64,000 nucleotides of DNA from Streptomyces globisporus (GCA_014649555.1 BMTG01000001.1:434001-498000), one strand, 5' to 3'; numbered from the stretch's first letter, positions 1-8,700 are shown. Made by a program: numbers and translations. Notes: generated by a model from the letters alone, not told the origin.

Positions 1-1
1 G

Positions 2-463
2 GTCCGCCAGGAGTACGGGCAGGACGCGGCCAACACCATCGCCCGGCGGATGGTGGTCCCGCCGCACCGGGACGGCGGTCAGGCGCAGTACATCGACCGG
101 CCGCTGCCCAGAAACGCCTGCGACACGGTCGGCGGGACCCTGGCGTGGATGGAGCAGCACCTCGACCAGGAGATGACGGTGGAGCAACTGGCCGCGCAGG
201 CGCACATGTCGCCGCGCACCTTCGCCCGGCGGTTCCAGCAGGAGACCGGGACGACGCCGTACCGCTGGCTGCTGCGGCAGCGGGTGCTGCTGGCCCAGCA
301 TTTGCTGGAGACCTCCGACCGGACGGTCGACACGATCGCGGGCCAGACGGGCTTCGGTACGGCGGCGACGCTGCGGCACCAGTTCGTGCGCACGCTCGGT
401 ACGACGCCGAACGCCTACCGCCGGACCTTCCGGGGCCCGGCGGCCACGGCCGACGCCGCCTGA
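2..463 (+). CDS. GlxA-family AraC-type transcriptional regulator, C-terminal part (5' truncated)
   Basis: The reading frame is open from base 2, so the gene starts before the window and only the last 153 or so residues are seen. The visible part is an AraC/XylS double helix-turn-helix domain. Helix 1 is around EQLAAQAHMSPRTFARRFQ, and the second ends in the family signature GFGTAATLRHQF followed by TTPNAYRRTF. The text just before it (DAANTIARRMVVPPHRDGGQAQYI) matches the linker between the DJ-1/PfpI-like domain and the HTH in GlxA/FtrA regulators, so the missing N-terminus probably carries that domain. Such proteins bind DNA and usually control catabolic or stress genes; no target is visible here. 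It converges on the deformylase gene with a 6-base gap. Confidence 0.85.
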   Translation, partial: VRQEYGQDAANTIARRMVVPPHRDGGQAQYIDRPLPRNACDTVGGTLAWMEQHLDQEMTVEQLAAQAHMSPRTFARRFQQETGTTPYRWLLRQRVLLAQHLLETSDRTVDTIAGQTGFGTAATLRHQFVRTLGTTPNAYRRTFRGPAATADAA

Positions 464-469
464 GAGCCC

Positions 470-1108
470 TCAGTCGTTGGGGACGGTCTCGTAGCGCGGC
501 GTGCCCTCTTCCATCTGCCGCAGCGCGTCCTTGCGCTCCCGCTTGGAGAGCCGGTCGATGTACAGGTAGCCGTACAGGTGGTCCGTCTCGTGCTGGAGGC
601 AGCGCGCGAAGTAGCCGGTGCCCTTGACCCGGATCGGGTTGCCCCGGGCGTCCTGGCCGCGCACCACCGCGTAGTCGGGGCGGGCGAGCGAGGCGTACGC
701 CGTCGGGACCGAGAGGCAGCCCTCGTTGGAGTCGTCGAGCACCCGCATCTCGGGGGCCAGCTCCTCCAGCACCGGGTTGCAGACGACGCCGGTGTGGCGC
801 TTGCCGTCGTCGTCCGGGCAGTCGTAGACGAAGACCTTCAGGTCCACGCCGATCTGGTTGGCCGCGAGGCCGACGCCCTCGGCCGTCTTCTGGCTGGCGA
901 ACATGTCGTCGATCAGCTGGGCCAGCTCGTCGTCGAACGCGGTGACGTCCTTGCACTCCTTGTGGAGCACCGGGTTGCCCACGACCGTGATCGGACGCGA
1001 GGTACCGCGCGCGCGGTAGGCCGCCTCGCGCTCCTCGCAGTCCTCGGTGTCGACGACGAACCCCTCGTCGTCCACGTCGATCCGCCCGTCCGTCTCCTGC
1101 TGCGACAT
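470..1108 (-). CDS. def: Peptide deformylase
   Basis: Removes the N-formyl group from nascent proteins; a cytoplasmic metalloenzyme (usually Fe2+). All three family motifs are intact: [10 protein letters not shown] (residues 78-87), EGCLSVP (129-135, metal-binding Cys) and QHETDH (172-177, metal-binding His pair and catalytic Glu). At 212 aa it is longer than the 170-190 aa norm because of an acidic N-terminal extension of about 35 residues before the catalytic core, as is usual in the larger actinobacterial deformylases. The ATG start at 1108 is the only sensible one. No SigR-type promoter was found in the 75 bases upstream. Confidence 0.95.
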   Translation of the reverse strand: MSQQETDGRIDVDDEGFVVDTEDCEEREAAYRARGTSRPITVVGNPVLHKECKDVTAFDDELAQLIDDMFASQKTAEGVGLAANQIGVDLKVFVYDCPDDDGKRHTGVVCNPVLEELAPEMRVLDDSNEGCLSVPTAYASLARPDYAVVRGQDARGNPIRVKGTGYFARCLQHETDHLYGYLYIDRLSKRERKDALRQMEEGTPRYETVPND

Positions 1109-1183
1109 GTCCGCCGTACGCCTTCCTGCAAAACCTGGGGGAACCGCACCGCGATCGGTGCGCCTACAGCCTACGGGCAGCGG

Positions 1184-2179
1184 TCAGCAGACTTCTTCGA
1201 GATCCCGCCACTCGCGGCTGTCGGGGCTGTCGGCGACCCAGCCGTCCAGCAGCCCGCGCACCAGTCCGGCGGGGGCGGCGAGACCGCATTCGCGCTCGGG
1301 CACCCAGAGGTCGCCGGCCCCGGCGGTGCGGTGGCCGAGCGGTCCCGGGTGGCCGGGCTCGCTGTGGTCGTGCGGGTCCAGGTGCTCCCCGTCGCCCTCG
1401 TCGCTCTCCATCCGGCTCTCCGAGCACGCCCGGCAGAGCAGGCGCACGGACGAGGACCAGTCCTCAGCGGCGAACCCGGCGTCCGATGCCAGCTTCTCCA
1501 GCGCGTCCCGGTCCTCCTCGGTCGCCGCCTCCAGCAGCACCACCCAGGTCGGCACCGGGGACGGCGCCCACAGCTCGATCTCGTCGAACACCGGATACGC
1601 GGGCCCGGCCGCGGTGACCCGCTCGCCGTTGGGTACCCCGTCATGCAGGACGACCTCGCCCCAGCGCCGCCCGGAGGACGGCAGCGGGATCGAGAGCACC
1701 TCGATGCGGGCCGGGTCGAGCCGGCGGCCCCAGACCACCTCGGCCTCGCCCTCCGGCGAGAGCCGCACGGCGGCGCTGCCCAGCTCCATGCCGGTCGGCT
1801 CGGTGGTGGCCGCGCTGTGCTGGCCGCCGCCGGGGACCTTCAGTCCGTACGCCTGCCAGGCCCGCCGCGCCAGCGGCCAGTCCTGCAGCGCGGTGGCCGC
1901 GATCCCCACGTTCCACCAGTCCGGGGCGCCGGACTCGCGGTCCAGCAGTGCGACCGCCCGCAGGCCCGCCGCACGCGCCTGCTCCCAGTCGTGCCGGAAC
2001 TTGTGCAGCAGCGCCAGATTGAACCAGGACTCCGAGAGCCAGGGCTCCAGATCCGCCGCGCGCGTCAGCAGCGCCCCCGCGTCCTCGTACCGGCCGTCGC
2101 CGATCAGCGTGAACGCGCGGTCCGTGGCCTGCCGCCAAGAGGCGGACGGCCGATGCCGTACCTTCCCGAAGATCCTCAC
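1184..2179 (-). CDS. Tetratricopeptide-repeat protein of unknown function
   Basis: A predicted cytoplasmic protein of 331 aa. Residues 10-120 form TPR-like helical pairs (FTLIGDGRYEDAGALLTRA, then SWFNLALLHKFRHDWEQARA, then WWNVGIAATALQDWPLARRAW). The C-terminal 200 residues are not recognised; they are rich in acidic residues and Trp and include an H/D-rich stretch (HLDPHDHSEPGHPG). I chose the GTG at 2179, preceded by a GGCGGGA-type ribosome site. A longer frame to 2239 exists but starts in unremarkable sequence. The TPR part suggests protein-protein contact; no partner can be deduced. It lies 75 bases upstream of def on the same strand. Confidence 0.8.
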   Translation of the reverse strand: MRIFGKVRHRPSASWRQATDRAFTLIGDGRYEDAGALLTRAADLEPWLSESWFNLALLHKFRHDWEQARAAGLRAVALLDRESGAPDWWNVGIAATALQDWPLARRAWQAYGLKVPGGGQHSAATTEPTGMELGSAAVRLSPEGEAEVVWGRRLDPARIEVLSIPLPSSGRRWGEVVLHDGVPNGERVTAAGPAYPVFDEIELWAPSPVPTWVVLLEAATEEDRDALEKLASDAGFAAEDWSSSVRLLCRACSESRMESDEGDGEHLDPHDHSEPGHPGPLGHRTAGAGDLWVPERECGLAAPAGLVRGLLDGWVADSPDSREWRDLEEVC

Positions 2180-2271
2180 GATTCCCGCCTGTCCCGACTG
2201 GACACCCTCGTCATCCGCTCTGCTTTCGCATCCAACCATGCCCGGCCGGACGCCCGCTCATTACCCATGGG

Positions 2272-3558
2272 TTACCCAGCTCCGGCCGGGGCCAGACCGC
2301 CCCGCGCGAGGACGCGTCCCAGCGCCTCGACCACCTGTGGCTGGTGGTCGTGCCCGGTGCCGAGCCTGAGCTGCTCCAGTGCCCGGAGCGGCCCGCCGAC
2401 GCTTTCCCCGCACAGGTCGTCGTATGCGTTGACCGTCCTGACGATCCTGGCGGCGAGCGGTTGTTCCCGGTACGGATCGGCCTGCTGCTCCACCACCGCC
2501 GCGACCTCCGGACCTGCCCCGGTCCGGCGGACCACGGCCCCGCCGAGCAGGGCGATCCGGCGCTGCTCGGCGGCGGGCAGCCGGGCGGTCGCCCCTCCGG
2601 CGACCGGGTCGAGGAGGGAGAGCTGGCCGATGTCGTGCATCAGGGCGGCGTGTTCGAGAACGGTCAGCCGGGGCCCGGTCAGCCCCAGCTCCCGCCCCAC
2701 GGCGGTGGCGAGCGCGGCGACCCGGCGGGCGTGGCCGGGCGGGGTGTAGCCGGCGATCTCGGTGGCGCGGGCGAGCGAGGCCATCGTCTGCCCGCAGGTC
2801 GTGCGGACGGCGGTGGACCGGCGGGCGGAGACCTGGGTGAGCAGCAACGGGCCGCACAGCACCGCCGGCGCCCACGGCCCGGCGACCGCGACGCCCAGCG
2901 CCGTCACGACCCCGGTCGCCCCGATCGCGGTCCCGATCCCGGCCAGCGCGCGCACCTCGTCGACCAGGAGCGATCCGTACGGGGGCAGGGCGCCGGGCCC
3001 GTCGGCGCGGGCCGCCGAACGCGCCAGGAGGGCGGCCAGGACGGCATCGCACAGGGCGGCCAGGGCCAGGACCGTGAGCGGGAACAGCGGGAACCACGGC
3101 CCGTCGCCGAACCAGCGCTCGGCCTGCCCGGAGGCGTACAGCGGCTGGAAGCAGACCGCCGCGAAGCCCACGGTCAGGGTCCGGCGGGCGGCCCGGTCGG
3201 CGTCCGTGCGACGGCCGCGCGCCCTGCGCGGCACGGCGGCGAGCGCCTGCGCGGCGACCACCACGGCGATCACCTGGAGCGCCCCGTGCGTGGTCGGCCG
3301 CCCGGCGCTGTCCCCGAGCAGGGCGTACGCGAGGGCTCCGGCCGCGGCCAGCGGCGCGGGCTCCCGCTCCCCGGCGGCGGCGTCCCGGCGGACCAGCTCC
3401 CCGGCGGCGACCAGGAGCCCGAAGACCAGGGCGAGGCCCGGCTCGGCGAGTCCGTGCACCAGGGTGTGGGCGAGTGCGACGAGGGCGAGGAGCAGGGCGG
3501 CCCCGCGCACCGCGAGGACGGCCGGGGCGAGCGGGCCGCTCCCGTACGGGGCCCTCAC
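2272..3558 (-). CDS. Membrane protein with a degenerate HD (phosphohydrolase) domain
   Basis: 428 aa. The first 245 residues hold about six or seven hydrophobic segments (about 11-32, 40-55, 68-82, 92-108, 158-178 and 205-242). The cytoplasmic C-terminus holds an HD fold with H276 and the HD pair at 308-309 (ALMHDIGQLSLL). The region corresponding to the HD-GYP signature reads VEQQADPYREQP, so the extra metal-binding histidines and the GYP triad are missing. HD-GYP proteins hydrolyse cyclic di-GMP; this one keeps only the core HD and may be a structural or regulatory partner. It overlaps the true HD-GYP gene upstream by 4 bases (ATGA), so the two are translationally coupled. Confidence 0.85.
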   Translation of the reverse strand: MRAPYGSGPLAPAVLAVRGAALLLALVALAHTLVHGLAEPGLALVFGLLVAAGELVRRDAAAGEREPAPLAAAGALAYALLGDSAGRPTTHGALQVIAVVVAAQALAAVPRRARGRRTDADRAARRTLTVGFAAVCFQPLYASGQAERWFGDGPWFPLFPLTVLALAALCDAVLAALLARSAARADGPGALPPYGSLLVDEVRALAGIGTAIGATGVVTALGVAVAGPWAPAVLCGPLLLTQVSARRSTAVRTTCGQTMASLARATEIAGYTPPGHARRVAALATAVGRELGLTGPRLTVLEHAALMHDIGQLSLLDPVAGGATARLPAAEQRRIALLGGAVVRRTGAGPEVAAVVEQQADPYREQPLAARIVRTVNAYDDLCGESVGGPLRALEQLRLGTGHDHQPQVVEALGRVLARGGLAPAGAG

Positions 3559-5048
3559 CGGCGGCGGTCCCGGGACGGCCCGGACAGCGGAGCGGCGCTC
3601 CGGGCGCGCGGCACCGGGGGCGCGTCCCGGCGGGCTCCGGCCGCCGCACCTCGCGGTCCACGAGGTCCGTGGGACTCAAGCGGCGCGTGGGGCCCCTGCG
3701 GCTCGCGCGGTTCGTCGGCCGTGACGGCGGTGTCGGCCTCGCTCCAGCCGTGCCGGCGCAGGGCGCGGTCCAGCGCCCCCACCATCCGGGGGTCGAACTG
3801 GCTGCCCGCGCACCGCTTCAGCTCCGCGAGCGCGGCGGGGACCGGGCGGGCGCGGCGGTAGGAGCGGGTGGAGGTCATCGCGTCGAAGGCGTCGGCGACG
3901 GCCACGACCCGGGCGAACTCGGGGATGCGCGAGCCGCTGAGCCCGTACGGATAGCCGCTGCCGTCGAGCCGTTCGTGGTGGTGCAGGATCGCGTCGCGGG
4001 CCTCGTCCAGGAAGCCGATGCCCCGGACGATCTCGTGCCCGTACTCCGGGTGCAGCTCCATGATCCGCCGCTCCTCGGGGGTGAGCGGACCGTCCTTGCG
4101 CAGCACGCGGGTCGGGACGCCGAGCTTGCCGATGTCGTGCAGGATCCCGGCGAACCGGAGTCCCTCCACCCGGCGGTCGTCCATGCCGAGTTCACGGGCG
4201 ATCAGAACGGAGGCCCGGCCGACGCGTTCGCTGTGGCCCCGGGTGTAGGTGTCCTTGATGTCGACGGCGTGCACCAGGGCGCGGATGGTGGCGCGGTGGG
4301 CGGCCTGTTCACGGTGGTACTGGGCGAACACCCAGCAGGAGAGGTACATCGGGAGCAGCACGAGGAGCGCGGAGAGCGGGCCGTACGGGCTCCGCCACAG
4401 GACGGCCGTCATCAGCCCGGCGAGCGCGTGCACCAGATGCGGACCGAGGGCCGGCGGCAGGAGTTCGTACACGCTGCGAAGCACGGGCCTGCGTTCCGCG
4501 GCCGCGAGGACGACGGCGTCGAGCGCGGTCAGCACCAGGCTGAAGGCGAGCGCCGCGGCGCAGGCGGGCAGCAGGGCACGGGGGAAGTCCGGGGCCGCTC
4601 CCCCGCCGCCGAGGGTCGCGGGGCCGCCGAGGGCGGCGTACGCCCAGGAGGCGGCGGCGCAGGTGAGGGCGAGTTGTGCGGCCCGCCAGATCCGGCGGGC
4701 CGCGTACGGCGGCTGTTCCACCCGCCCGGCCAGGGAACCGCCCACCGCCACCAGCGCGGCGGCCGCGGGCGGCAGCAGGAAGGAGGCGGCGAGGAGGACC
4801 GGGAGGAACGCTCCGGCGGCGACCGGTCCGGGGCCTCCGGACGGCGAGAGGCGGCCGGCCGCCTCGCAGCCGAGCCCGAGGGCGGCCAACAGGACAGCCG
4901 TGCCCCACGGAACCGGGGTGTCGGGGGCGAACGCGGGAAGCGTGCACCAGATCGCGCAGAGGACGGCGGCCAGGATGCAGGCACGCGCCGCCGCCGGTGT
5001 GCCGCTCACGCCCGCAGTCGCCCCCAGCATGGTCGATGGACGCGCCAC
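3555..5048 (-). CDS. Membrane-bound HD-GYP domain phosphodiesterase
   Basis: 497 aa. The N-terminal half has about seven hydrophobic segments (residues about 22-40, 46-64, 77-105, 124-140, 156-184, 204-218, 225-243). The C-terminal half is a complete HD-GYP domain: HSERV (272-276), HDIGK (304-308), HPEYGHEIV (333-341) and HHHERLDGSGYP (356-367), with the trailing VVAVADAFDAMTS. This family hydrolyses c-di-GMP to pGpG/GMP and in Streptomyces would affect the BldD developmental checkpoint; that role is inferred. A hydrophilic C-terminal tail rich in Pro, Gly and Arg follows. The GTG at 5048 is used; an in-frame ATG at 5030 is also possible. The downstream HD protein starts inside its stop codon. 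Confidence 0.9.
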   Translation of the reverse strand: MARPSTMLGATAGVSGTPAAARACILAAVLCAIWCTLPAFAPDTPVPWGTAVLLAALGLGCEAAGRLSPSGGPGPVAAGAFLPVLLAASFLLPPAAAALVAVGGSLAGRVEQPPYAARRIWRAAQLALTCAAASWAYAALGGPATLGGGGAAPDFPRALLPACAAALAFSLVLTALDAVVLAAAERRPVLRSVYELLPPALGPHLVHALAGLMTAVLWRSPYGPLSALLVLLPMYLSCWVFAQYHREQAAHRATIRALVHAVDIKDTYTRGHSERVGRASVLIARELGMDDRRVEGLRFAGILHDIGKLGVPTRVLRKDGPLTPEERRIMELHPEYGHEIVRGIGFLDEARDAILHHHERLDGSGYPYGLSGSRIPEFARVVAVADAFDAMTSTRSYRRARPVPAALAELKRCAGSQFDPRMVGALDRALRRHGWSEADTAVTADEPREPQGPHAPLESHGPRGPRGAAAGARRDAPPVPRARSAAPLSGPSRDRRR

Positions 5049-5106
5049 GCTAGCGAGTTGCGCGGCTCACCGAGCCGCTACGGATCCGATTAGCACATTC
5101 GGGTGA

Positions 5107-5427
5107 CTATTCGGCGGCGGTCGCCGACCGGTCCGTGTCCTGCACGGTCACGTCCTGATCGGGCACGGCCTCGCCGGCCCGGATCAGGTCGATCCGGCCC
5201 ATCACCTTGGAGCGCAGGTCGGTCGGGACGTCGTCCTGTCCGCAGCAGCGCTTGACCAGCTTCTTCACGGCCTGTTCGAGGCCGTACTTCTCCAGGCACG
5301 GGGAGCACTCCTCGAAGTGCGTCTCGAACTTGGTGCAGTCGCCCTCGGGCATCTCCCGGTCGAGAAACTCGTAGAGGTGGTCGAGGACCTCCGAGCAATC
5401 CGTCTCGTGCGGCTCTCCGCAGCTCAT
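5107..5427 (-). CDS. rsrA: RsrA, redox-sensing zinc anti-sigma factor for SigR
   Basis: 106 aa, the length of known RsrA proteins. It binds and silences SigR in reducing conditions; disulfide formation expels zinc and releases the sigma factor. The zinc anti-sigma (ZAS) motif is exact: H37, C41 and C44 (HFEECSPC), with C11 completing the set. C3, C31, C61 and C62 are the other cysteines, and the C11/C44 or C41 trigger pair described for S. coelicolor RsrA is present. The start codon overlaps the sigR stop (ATGA), so the antagonist is translationally coupled to its sigma factor. Identification is secure from the cysteine pattern and position. Confidence 0.97.
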   Translation of the reverse strand: MSCGEPHETDCSEVLDHLYEFLDREMPEGDCTKFETHFEECSPCLEKYGLEQAVKKLVKRCCGQDDVPTDLRSKVMGRIDLIRAGEAVPDQDVTVQDTDRSATAAE

Positions 5428-6080
5428 GAGGCCGAGCCCTTCCGATCGTCCGAGTCACCGGCACCGGCCGCGACGAGCCCGCGCTCACGGGCGTAGTCCT
5501 CCAGCATGCCGCGCAGCTGGCGACGGCCGCGGTGCAGCCGGGACATCACCGTACCGATGGGAGTCCCCATGATGTCCGCGATCTCCTTGTAGGCAAAGCC
5601 CTCGACATCGGCGAGATACACGGCGATGCGGAACTCCTCGGGAATCGCCTGGAGCGCCGACTTCACGTCGGAGTCCGGGAGATGGTCGAGGGCCTGGGAC
5701 TCCGCCGAGCGCAGACCGGTCGACATGTGCGACTCGGCCCGGGCCAGCTGCCAGTCCTCGATCTCCTCGGCGGCACTGCGCTGGGGCTCCCGCTGCTTCT
5801 TGCGGTACGAGTTGATGAAGGTGTTGGTGAGGATGCGGTACATCCACGCCTTGAGGTTGGTGCCCTCACGGAACTGGTGGAAGGAGCCGTACGCCTTCGC
5901 GTAGGTCTCCTGGACCAGGTCCTCGGCATCGGCGGGGTTGCGCGTCATGCGCAGCGCGGCCGAGTACATCTGGTCGAGAAAGCCGAGCGCGTCCCGCTCG
6001 AAGCGCGCGTTGCGCTCCGCGGGCGTCTCGGGTGCGCGGCCGTCGTCGGTCCCTGTGTCGGTCCCAGTGACCGGACCCAC
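5424..6080 (-). CDS. sigR: SigR, ECF sigma factor of the thiol-oxidative stress response
   Basis: 218 aa from the GTG at 6080, the start that corresponds to the short, stable SigR isoform. Region 2 ([20 protein letters not shown], then [19 protein letters not shown]) and region 4 ([20 protein letters not shown] followed by [10 protein letters not shown]) are typical of group ECF sigma factors. SigR directs transcription of thioredoxin, mycothiol, mycoredoxin and other thiol-homeostasis genes. The frame stays open upstream and contains a second start at 6266 (see the extension entry). The Shine-Dalgarno-like GGAGGAG directly abuts the GTG, which is unusually close. rsrA overlaps its stop. A consensus SigR promoter lies at 6317-6342, so the operon is autoregulated. 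Confidence 0.96.
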   Translation of the reverse strand: MGPVTGTDTGTDDGRAPETPAERNARFERDALGFLDQMYSAALRMTRNPADAEDLVQETYAKAYGSFHQFREGTNLKAWMYRILTNTFINSYRKKQREPQRSAAEEIEDWQLARAESHMSTGLRSAESQALDHLPDSDVKSALQAIPEEFRIAVYLADVEGFAYKEIADIMGTPIGTVMSRLHRGRRQLRGMLEDYARERGLVAAGAGDSDDRKGSAS

Positions 6081-6266
6081 CTCCTCCAACGATGTGGCGG
6101 AGCCGAAACCGGACCCGCTCGCCTCGGAGAATAGTCGACCTTGCCTGGTGGCGGCCTGTCGATTACCCCCGCCCAGGGGCCGCTCGGAGGTGGTCCTCGC
6201 CGCAGGCAGCACGGTCCACTCCAGGTCAGCGGCGTTCGAGCGGCTGGGGCAGATGGTCGAACCCAT
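6081..6266 (-). other. In-frame N-terminal extension giving the longer SigR' isoform
   Basis: The sigR frame continues upstream to an ATG at 6266, preceded by GGAGAGGGAG with 8 bases of spacing, a much better ribosome site than that of the short form. Starting here adds 62 residues (beginning [10 protein letters not shown]). In S. coelicolor, induction of the distal SigR-dependent promoter yields a longer, protease-sensitive isoform (SigR') with a 55-residue extension. The arrangement here, with the distal promoter, a good ATG, the extension and then the GTG, matches that design. The length differs slightly from the published S. coelicolor figure. Confidence 0.75.
6128..6133 (-). promoter_or_regulatory. 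Candidate -10 element of the proximal (sigRp1-type) promoter
   Basis: TATTCT on the minus strand lies about 45 bases before the short-form GTG and inside the SigR' extension. No good -35 hexamer sits at 17-18 bases, which would fit a promoter needing an activator. WblC has been reported to activate a proximal sigR promoter in S. coelicolor. This is position and sequence inference only. Confidence 0.35.
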
Positions 6267-6316
6267 GCGACGGACTCCCTCTCCACGTACGACGTTGTTG
6301 TACCGACGTCCCGAAC

Positions 6317-6342
6317 AACAGCGCCCCGGCGTGGAGCATTCC
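6317..6342 (-). promoter_or_regulatory. SigR-dependent promoter of sigR-rsrA (sigRp2-type)
   Basis: On the minus strand the -35 element GGAAT occupies 6342-6338 and the -10 element GTT 6319-6317, separated by exactly 18 bases. This is the consensus GGAAT-N18/19-GTT for SigR. Transcription would start near 6309, about 43 bases before the SigR' ATG at 6266, giving the positive autoregulatory loop known for this operon. Confidence 0.9.
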
Positions 6343-6390
6343 CGGCCGGTGACACACGTGCGACGGCCGTGCCGGCCGGTGGGCACTGGG

Positions 6391-7032
6391 TCATCCGAGT
6401 GACGTGAGCCACCCGGTGACCGCTTCGGTGAGGATGCCCATCGCCTGTTCCTCGGTCAGGCCGGACCGCTTCGGCACCGCGAACCCGTGGTCGCCGTGGG
6501 GCACTTCGGCCAGCGTGTACGAGCCGGGCGGGAACTCGCCGGGCTTGCCGAACGGGTCGTTGCCGCCCTGCACGACCAGCGTGGGCACGCCGGTGCCGAG
6601 CAGTTCGTCGGCGCGGGACTTCTCCGGCCTGCCCGGGGGGTGCAGCGGGAAGCTGAGCGCGAGGACGGCCGCCGCGCCCAGTTCGGTGGCGGTCCGGCAG
6701 GCGACGCGGGCCCCGGCGCTGCGCCCCCCGGCGATGACGGGAAGCCCGGGAGCGGCAAGGGCGGGCCACAGTCCGCGCCAGCCGGTGTCCAAGGTCTTCG
6801 GGGCGGGCGCCACCTTCTTGCCGGCCACCCGCCAGGGTTGCTCCACCAGGGCGACGGTGACGCCGTGTCCGGGCAGGGCGGCGGCCAGCGCCTGCAGATC
6901 ACGGGCCTCGATCCCGCCGCCCGCCCCGTGGCTCACGGCGAGGACGCGGCGGGGTGCGGCGGCGGGGACCCAGGTGATCCGGGCCTCACCGGCGTCGGTG
7001 GTGACGTTCTGCGTACGTGGTTGACGGCTCAC
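6391..7032 (-). CDS. Alpha/beta hydrolase (dienelactone-hydrolase/KANL3-Tex30 type)
   Basis: 213 aa, cytoplasmic (no signal peptide). The alpha/beta-hydrolase elements are in order: SHGAGGG (oxyanion region), the nucleophile elbow [10 protein letters not shown] (Ser), [10 protein letters not shown] (Asp) and VPHGDHGF (His). Length and the GRSAG elbow match the small Tex30-like hydrolase family; the substrate is unknown. It ends 4 bases from the open frame upstream of sigR and lies 85 bases downstream of the SRAP gene's stop, across a tandem repeat. It might be cotranscribed with the SRAP gene. Confidence 0.85.
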   Translation of the reverse strand: MSRQPRTQNVTTDAGEARITWVPAAAPRRVLAVSHGAGGGIEARDLQALAAALPGHGVTVALVEQPWRVAGKKVAPAPKTLDTGWRGLWPALAAPGLPVIAGGRSAGARVACRTATELGAAAVLALSFPLHPPGRPEKSRADELLGTGVPTLVVQGGNDPFGKPGEFPPGSYTLAEVPHGDHGFAVPKRSGLTEEQAMGILTEAVTGWLTSLG

Positions 7033-7049
7033 CGCGCCATCCTCCCCCG

Positions 7050-7140
7050 CGCACGCCTCAGAACAGCGTGGACTCCCCCGCGCGCTTCAGAACAGCGTGG
7101 ACTCCTCCGCGTACGCCTCAGAACAGCGTGGACTCCTCCG
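7050..7140. repeat. Three tandem copies (31, 29, 31 bp) repeating the 3' end of the SRAP gene
   Basis: Units at 7050-7080, 7081-7109 and 7110-7140 share the core TCAGAACAGCGTGGACTCC. The innermost copy contains the last codons and TGA stop of the SRAP gene (stop at 7118-7120). The two outer copies sit just downstream and repeat the last six codons plus the stop. They look like slipped duplications of a gene terminus. Confidence 0.9.
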
Positions 7141-7933
7141 GTGCGGCCAGCTCCTCCAACAGTTCGGGCCCGTTGTTGCGGACGTTACTGACGGCGGTGG
7201 CGACCGGATAGGCGCGCATCAGCCCGCCGGGCGGCGGCTCCAGCAGGGCCCGCAGCTCGTCCTCGCCGGTGCGCGAGGGGTCCAGCCAGTCGTCCCAGCG
7301 GTCCGGGGTGAGCATGAGCGGCATCCGGGGATGGATGTCGGCGAGCGCCGCGGGCCCTTCGGCGGGGGCGACGGCCAGCGGCGCGGTCTCCGCCTCGGTG
7401 GTGATCACCGAGCACGTCACCCACCAGGCGTTCTCGTGGTCGCCCGGCAGGGTCGCATCGCGCCAGAACTCGTAGAGTCCGGCCATCGCGAAGACCGAGC
7501 CGTCGGCGGGGGTGACGAAGTACGGCTGCTTGCGGGGGCGCTTCTTGCCCTTCTTCTCCTCCAGCTGCCGCTCCTCGGCGCCGGTGACCCACTCGTAGTA
7601 GCCGTCGGCGGGCAGGATGCAGCGGCGCTGGGCGAGGGCCCGGCGGAAGGAGGGCTTCTCGTGCACGGTCTCCGCGCGGGCGTTGATCATCCGGGCGGCG
7701 CCCTCGGGGGTCTTGGACCAGGACGGTACGAGTCCCCATTTCAGGACGCGCAGCTGGCGAACCGGACGCGGGTCGTCCGCGTCTTTCACAGGACGCTCCA
7801 GAACCGCGTAGACCTCTTTGGTCGGCGCCACGTTCCAGTCCGGCTCCAGGGTCTCGGTGGGCTCCCACTTCTCGACGCCGAAGAGTCCGGTCAGGTCCTC
7901 GGGCTTCCGACTCGCTGCATACCGTCCGCACAT
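7118..7933 (-). CDS. SRAP-domain protein (HMCES/YedK family), abasic-site DNA-protein crosslinker
   Basis: 271 aa. The start at 7933 gives MCGRYA, placing the catalytic cysteine at position 2 (exposed after Met removal), which is mandatory for this family. Further upstream codons in the frame are therefore rejected. Other conserved parts are NVAPT (substrate-loop Asn), INARAETVHEKPSFR, CILPADGYYEW (active-site Glu) and DIHPRMPLML (active-site His). SRAP proteins form a thiazolidine crosslink with abasic sites in single-stranded DNA and shield them from cleavage. It is divergent from the M50 peptidase gene across 53 bases. Its last codons are repeated downstream. Confidence 0.93.
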   Translation of the reverse strand: MCGRYAASRKPEDLTGLFGVEKWEPTETLEPDWNVAPTKEVYAVLERPVKDADDPRPVRQLRVLKWGLVPSWSKTPEGAARMINARAETVHEKPSFRRALAQRRCILPADGYYEWVTGAEERQLEEKKGKKRPRKQPYFVTPADGSVFAMAGLYEFWRDATLPGDHENAWWVTCSVITTEAETAPLAVAPAEGPAALADIHPRMPLMLTPDRWDDWLDPSRTGEDELRALLEPPPGGLMRAYPVATAVSNVRNNGPELLEELAAPEESTLF

Positions 7934-7986
7934 AAGTGCCAGACTGCCACGACCGCCCGCCCCCACCGCAAGGAGTCGCCCGGCCG

Positions 7987-8700
7987 ATGAACAGCACCGA
8001 ATTGGGCGATCTGTGGGATCGCGTGACCGGCACCCAGTCCGCTCCCGAGCAGTGGCTGGTGGTGGTGACGGCCACGCTCGCGCTCATCGCGGTCGTACCG
8101 AACCCGATATGGCGGCTCGCCCGCAACACGATCACGATCGCGCACGAGGGCGGCCACGGCCTGGTGGCGCTGCTCACCGGGCGGCAGCTCTCCGGCATCC
8201 GGCTGCACTCGGACACCAGCGGGCTGACCGTGAGCCGGGGCAAGCCGACGGGGATCGGCATGATCCTCACGGCGGCGGCGGGCTACACGGCCCCGTCCCT
8301 GCTGGGCCTGGGCGGCGCCTGGCTGCTGACGAACGGCCGGATCACCCTGCTGCTGTGGGTGGCGACGGCCCTGCTCGCGGTGATGCTGGTGATGATCCGC
8401 AATGTGTACGGTGCCCTCACCGTCATCCTGACCGGCACCACGTTCCTCCTGGTGTCCTGGCTGGCCTCCTCCGACGTGCAGTCGGCGTTCGCGTACGTGG
8501 TGGTGTGGTTCCTGCTGCTGGGCGGGGTGCGCCCGCCGTTCGAGCTCCAGTCCAAGCGGCGGCACGGCGGCGCCCCCGACTCCGACGCGGATCAGCTGGC
8601 CCGGCTCACGCACGCCCCGGCGGTGCTGTGGCTCTTCCTCTTCCACGCGGTGTCGCTGTGCTCATTGATCGGCGGCGGACGGTGGCTGCTGGGCTGGTGA
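7987..8700 (+). CDS. M50-family integral membrane metallopeptidase
   Basis: 237 aa with about five or six membrane segments. Zinc motif HEGGH at residues 53-57 ([16 protein letters not shown]) lies in the second hydrophobic region, as in M50B (PF13398-type) peptidases. The second metal ligand typical of S2P enzymes is not obvious to me. Translation starts at ATG 7987 after AAGGAG with 11-base spacing, within a longer frame. M50 enzymes cut within or near the membrane; the substrate is unknown. It is divergent from the SRAP gene and followed by aroA on the same strand. Confidence 0.85.
   Translation: MNSTELGDLWDRVTGTQSAPEQWLVVVTATLALIAVVPNPIWRLARNTITIAHEGGHGLVALLTGRQLSGIRLHSDTSGLTVSRGKPTGIGMILTAAAGYTAPSLLGLGGAWLLTNGRITLLLWVATALLAVMLVMIRNVYGALTVILTGTTFLLVSWLASSDVQSAFAYVVVWFLLLGGVRPPFELQSKRRHGGAPDSDADQLARLTHAPAVLWLFLFHAVSLCSLIGGGRWLLGW

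Noticed and set aside
470..1183. SigR promoter before def
   Set aside because: No GGAAT with GTT at 18-19 bases exists upstream; the nearest GGAAG has no partner.
578..2749. A 723-codon open frame on the plus strand
   Set aside because: It lies opposite def, the TPR gene and an HD gene; the protein is a low-complexity Arg/Gly/Val translation typical of antisense frames in high-GC DNA.
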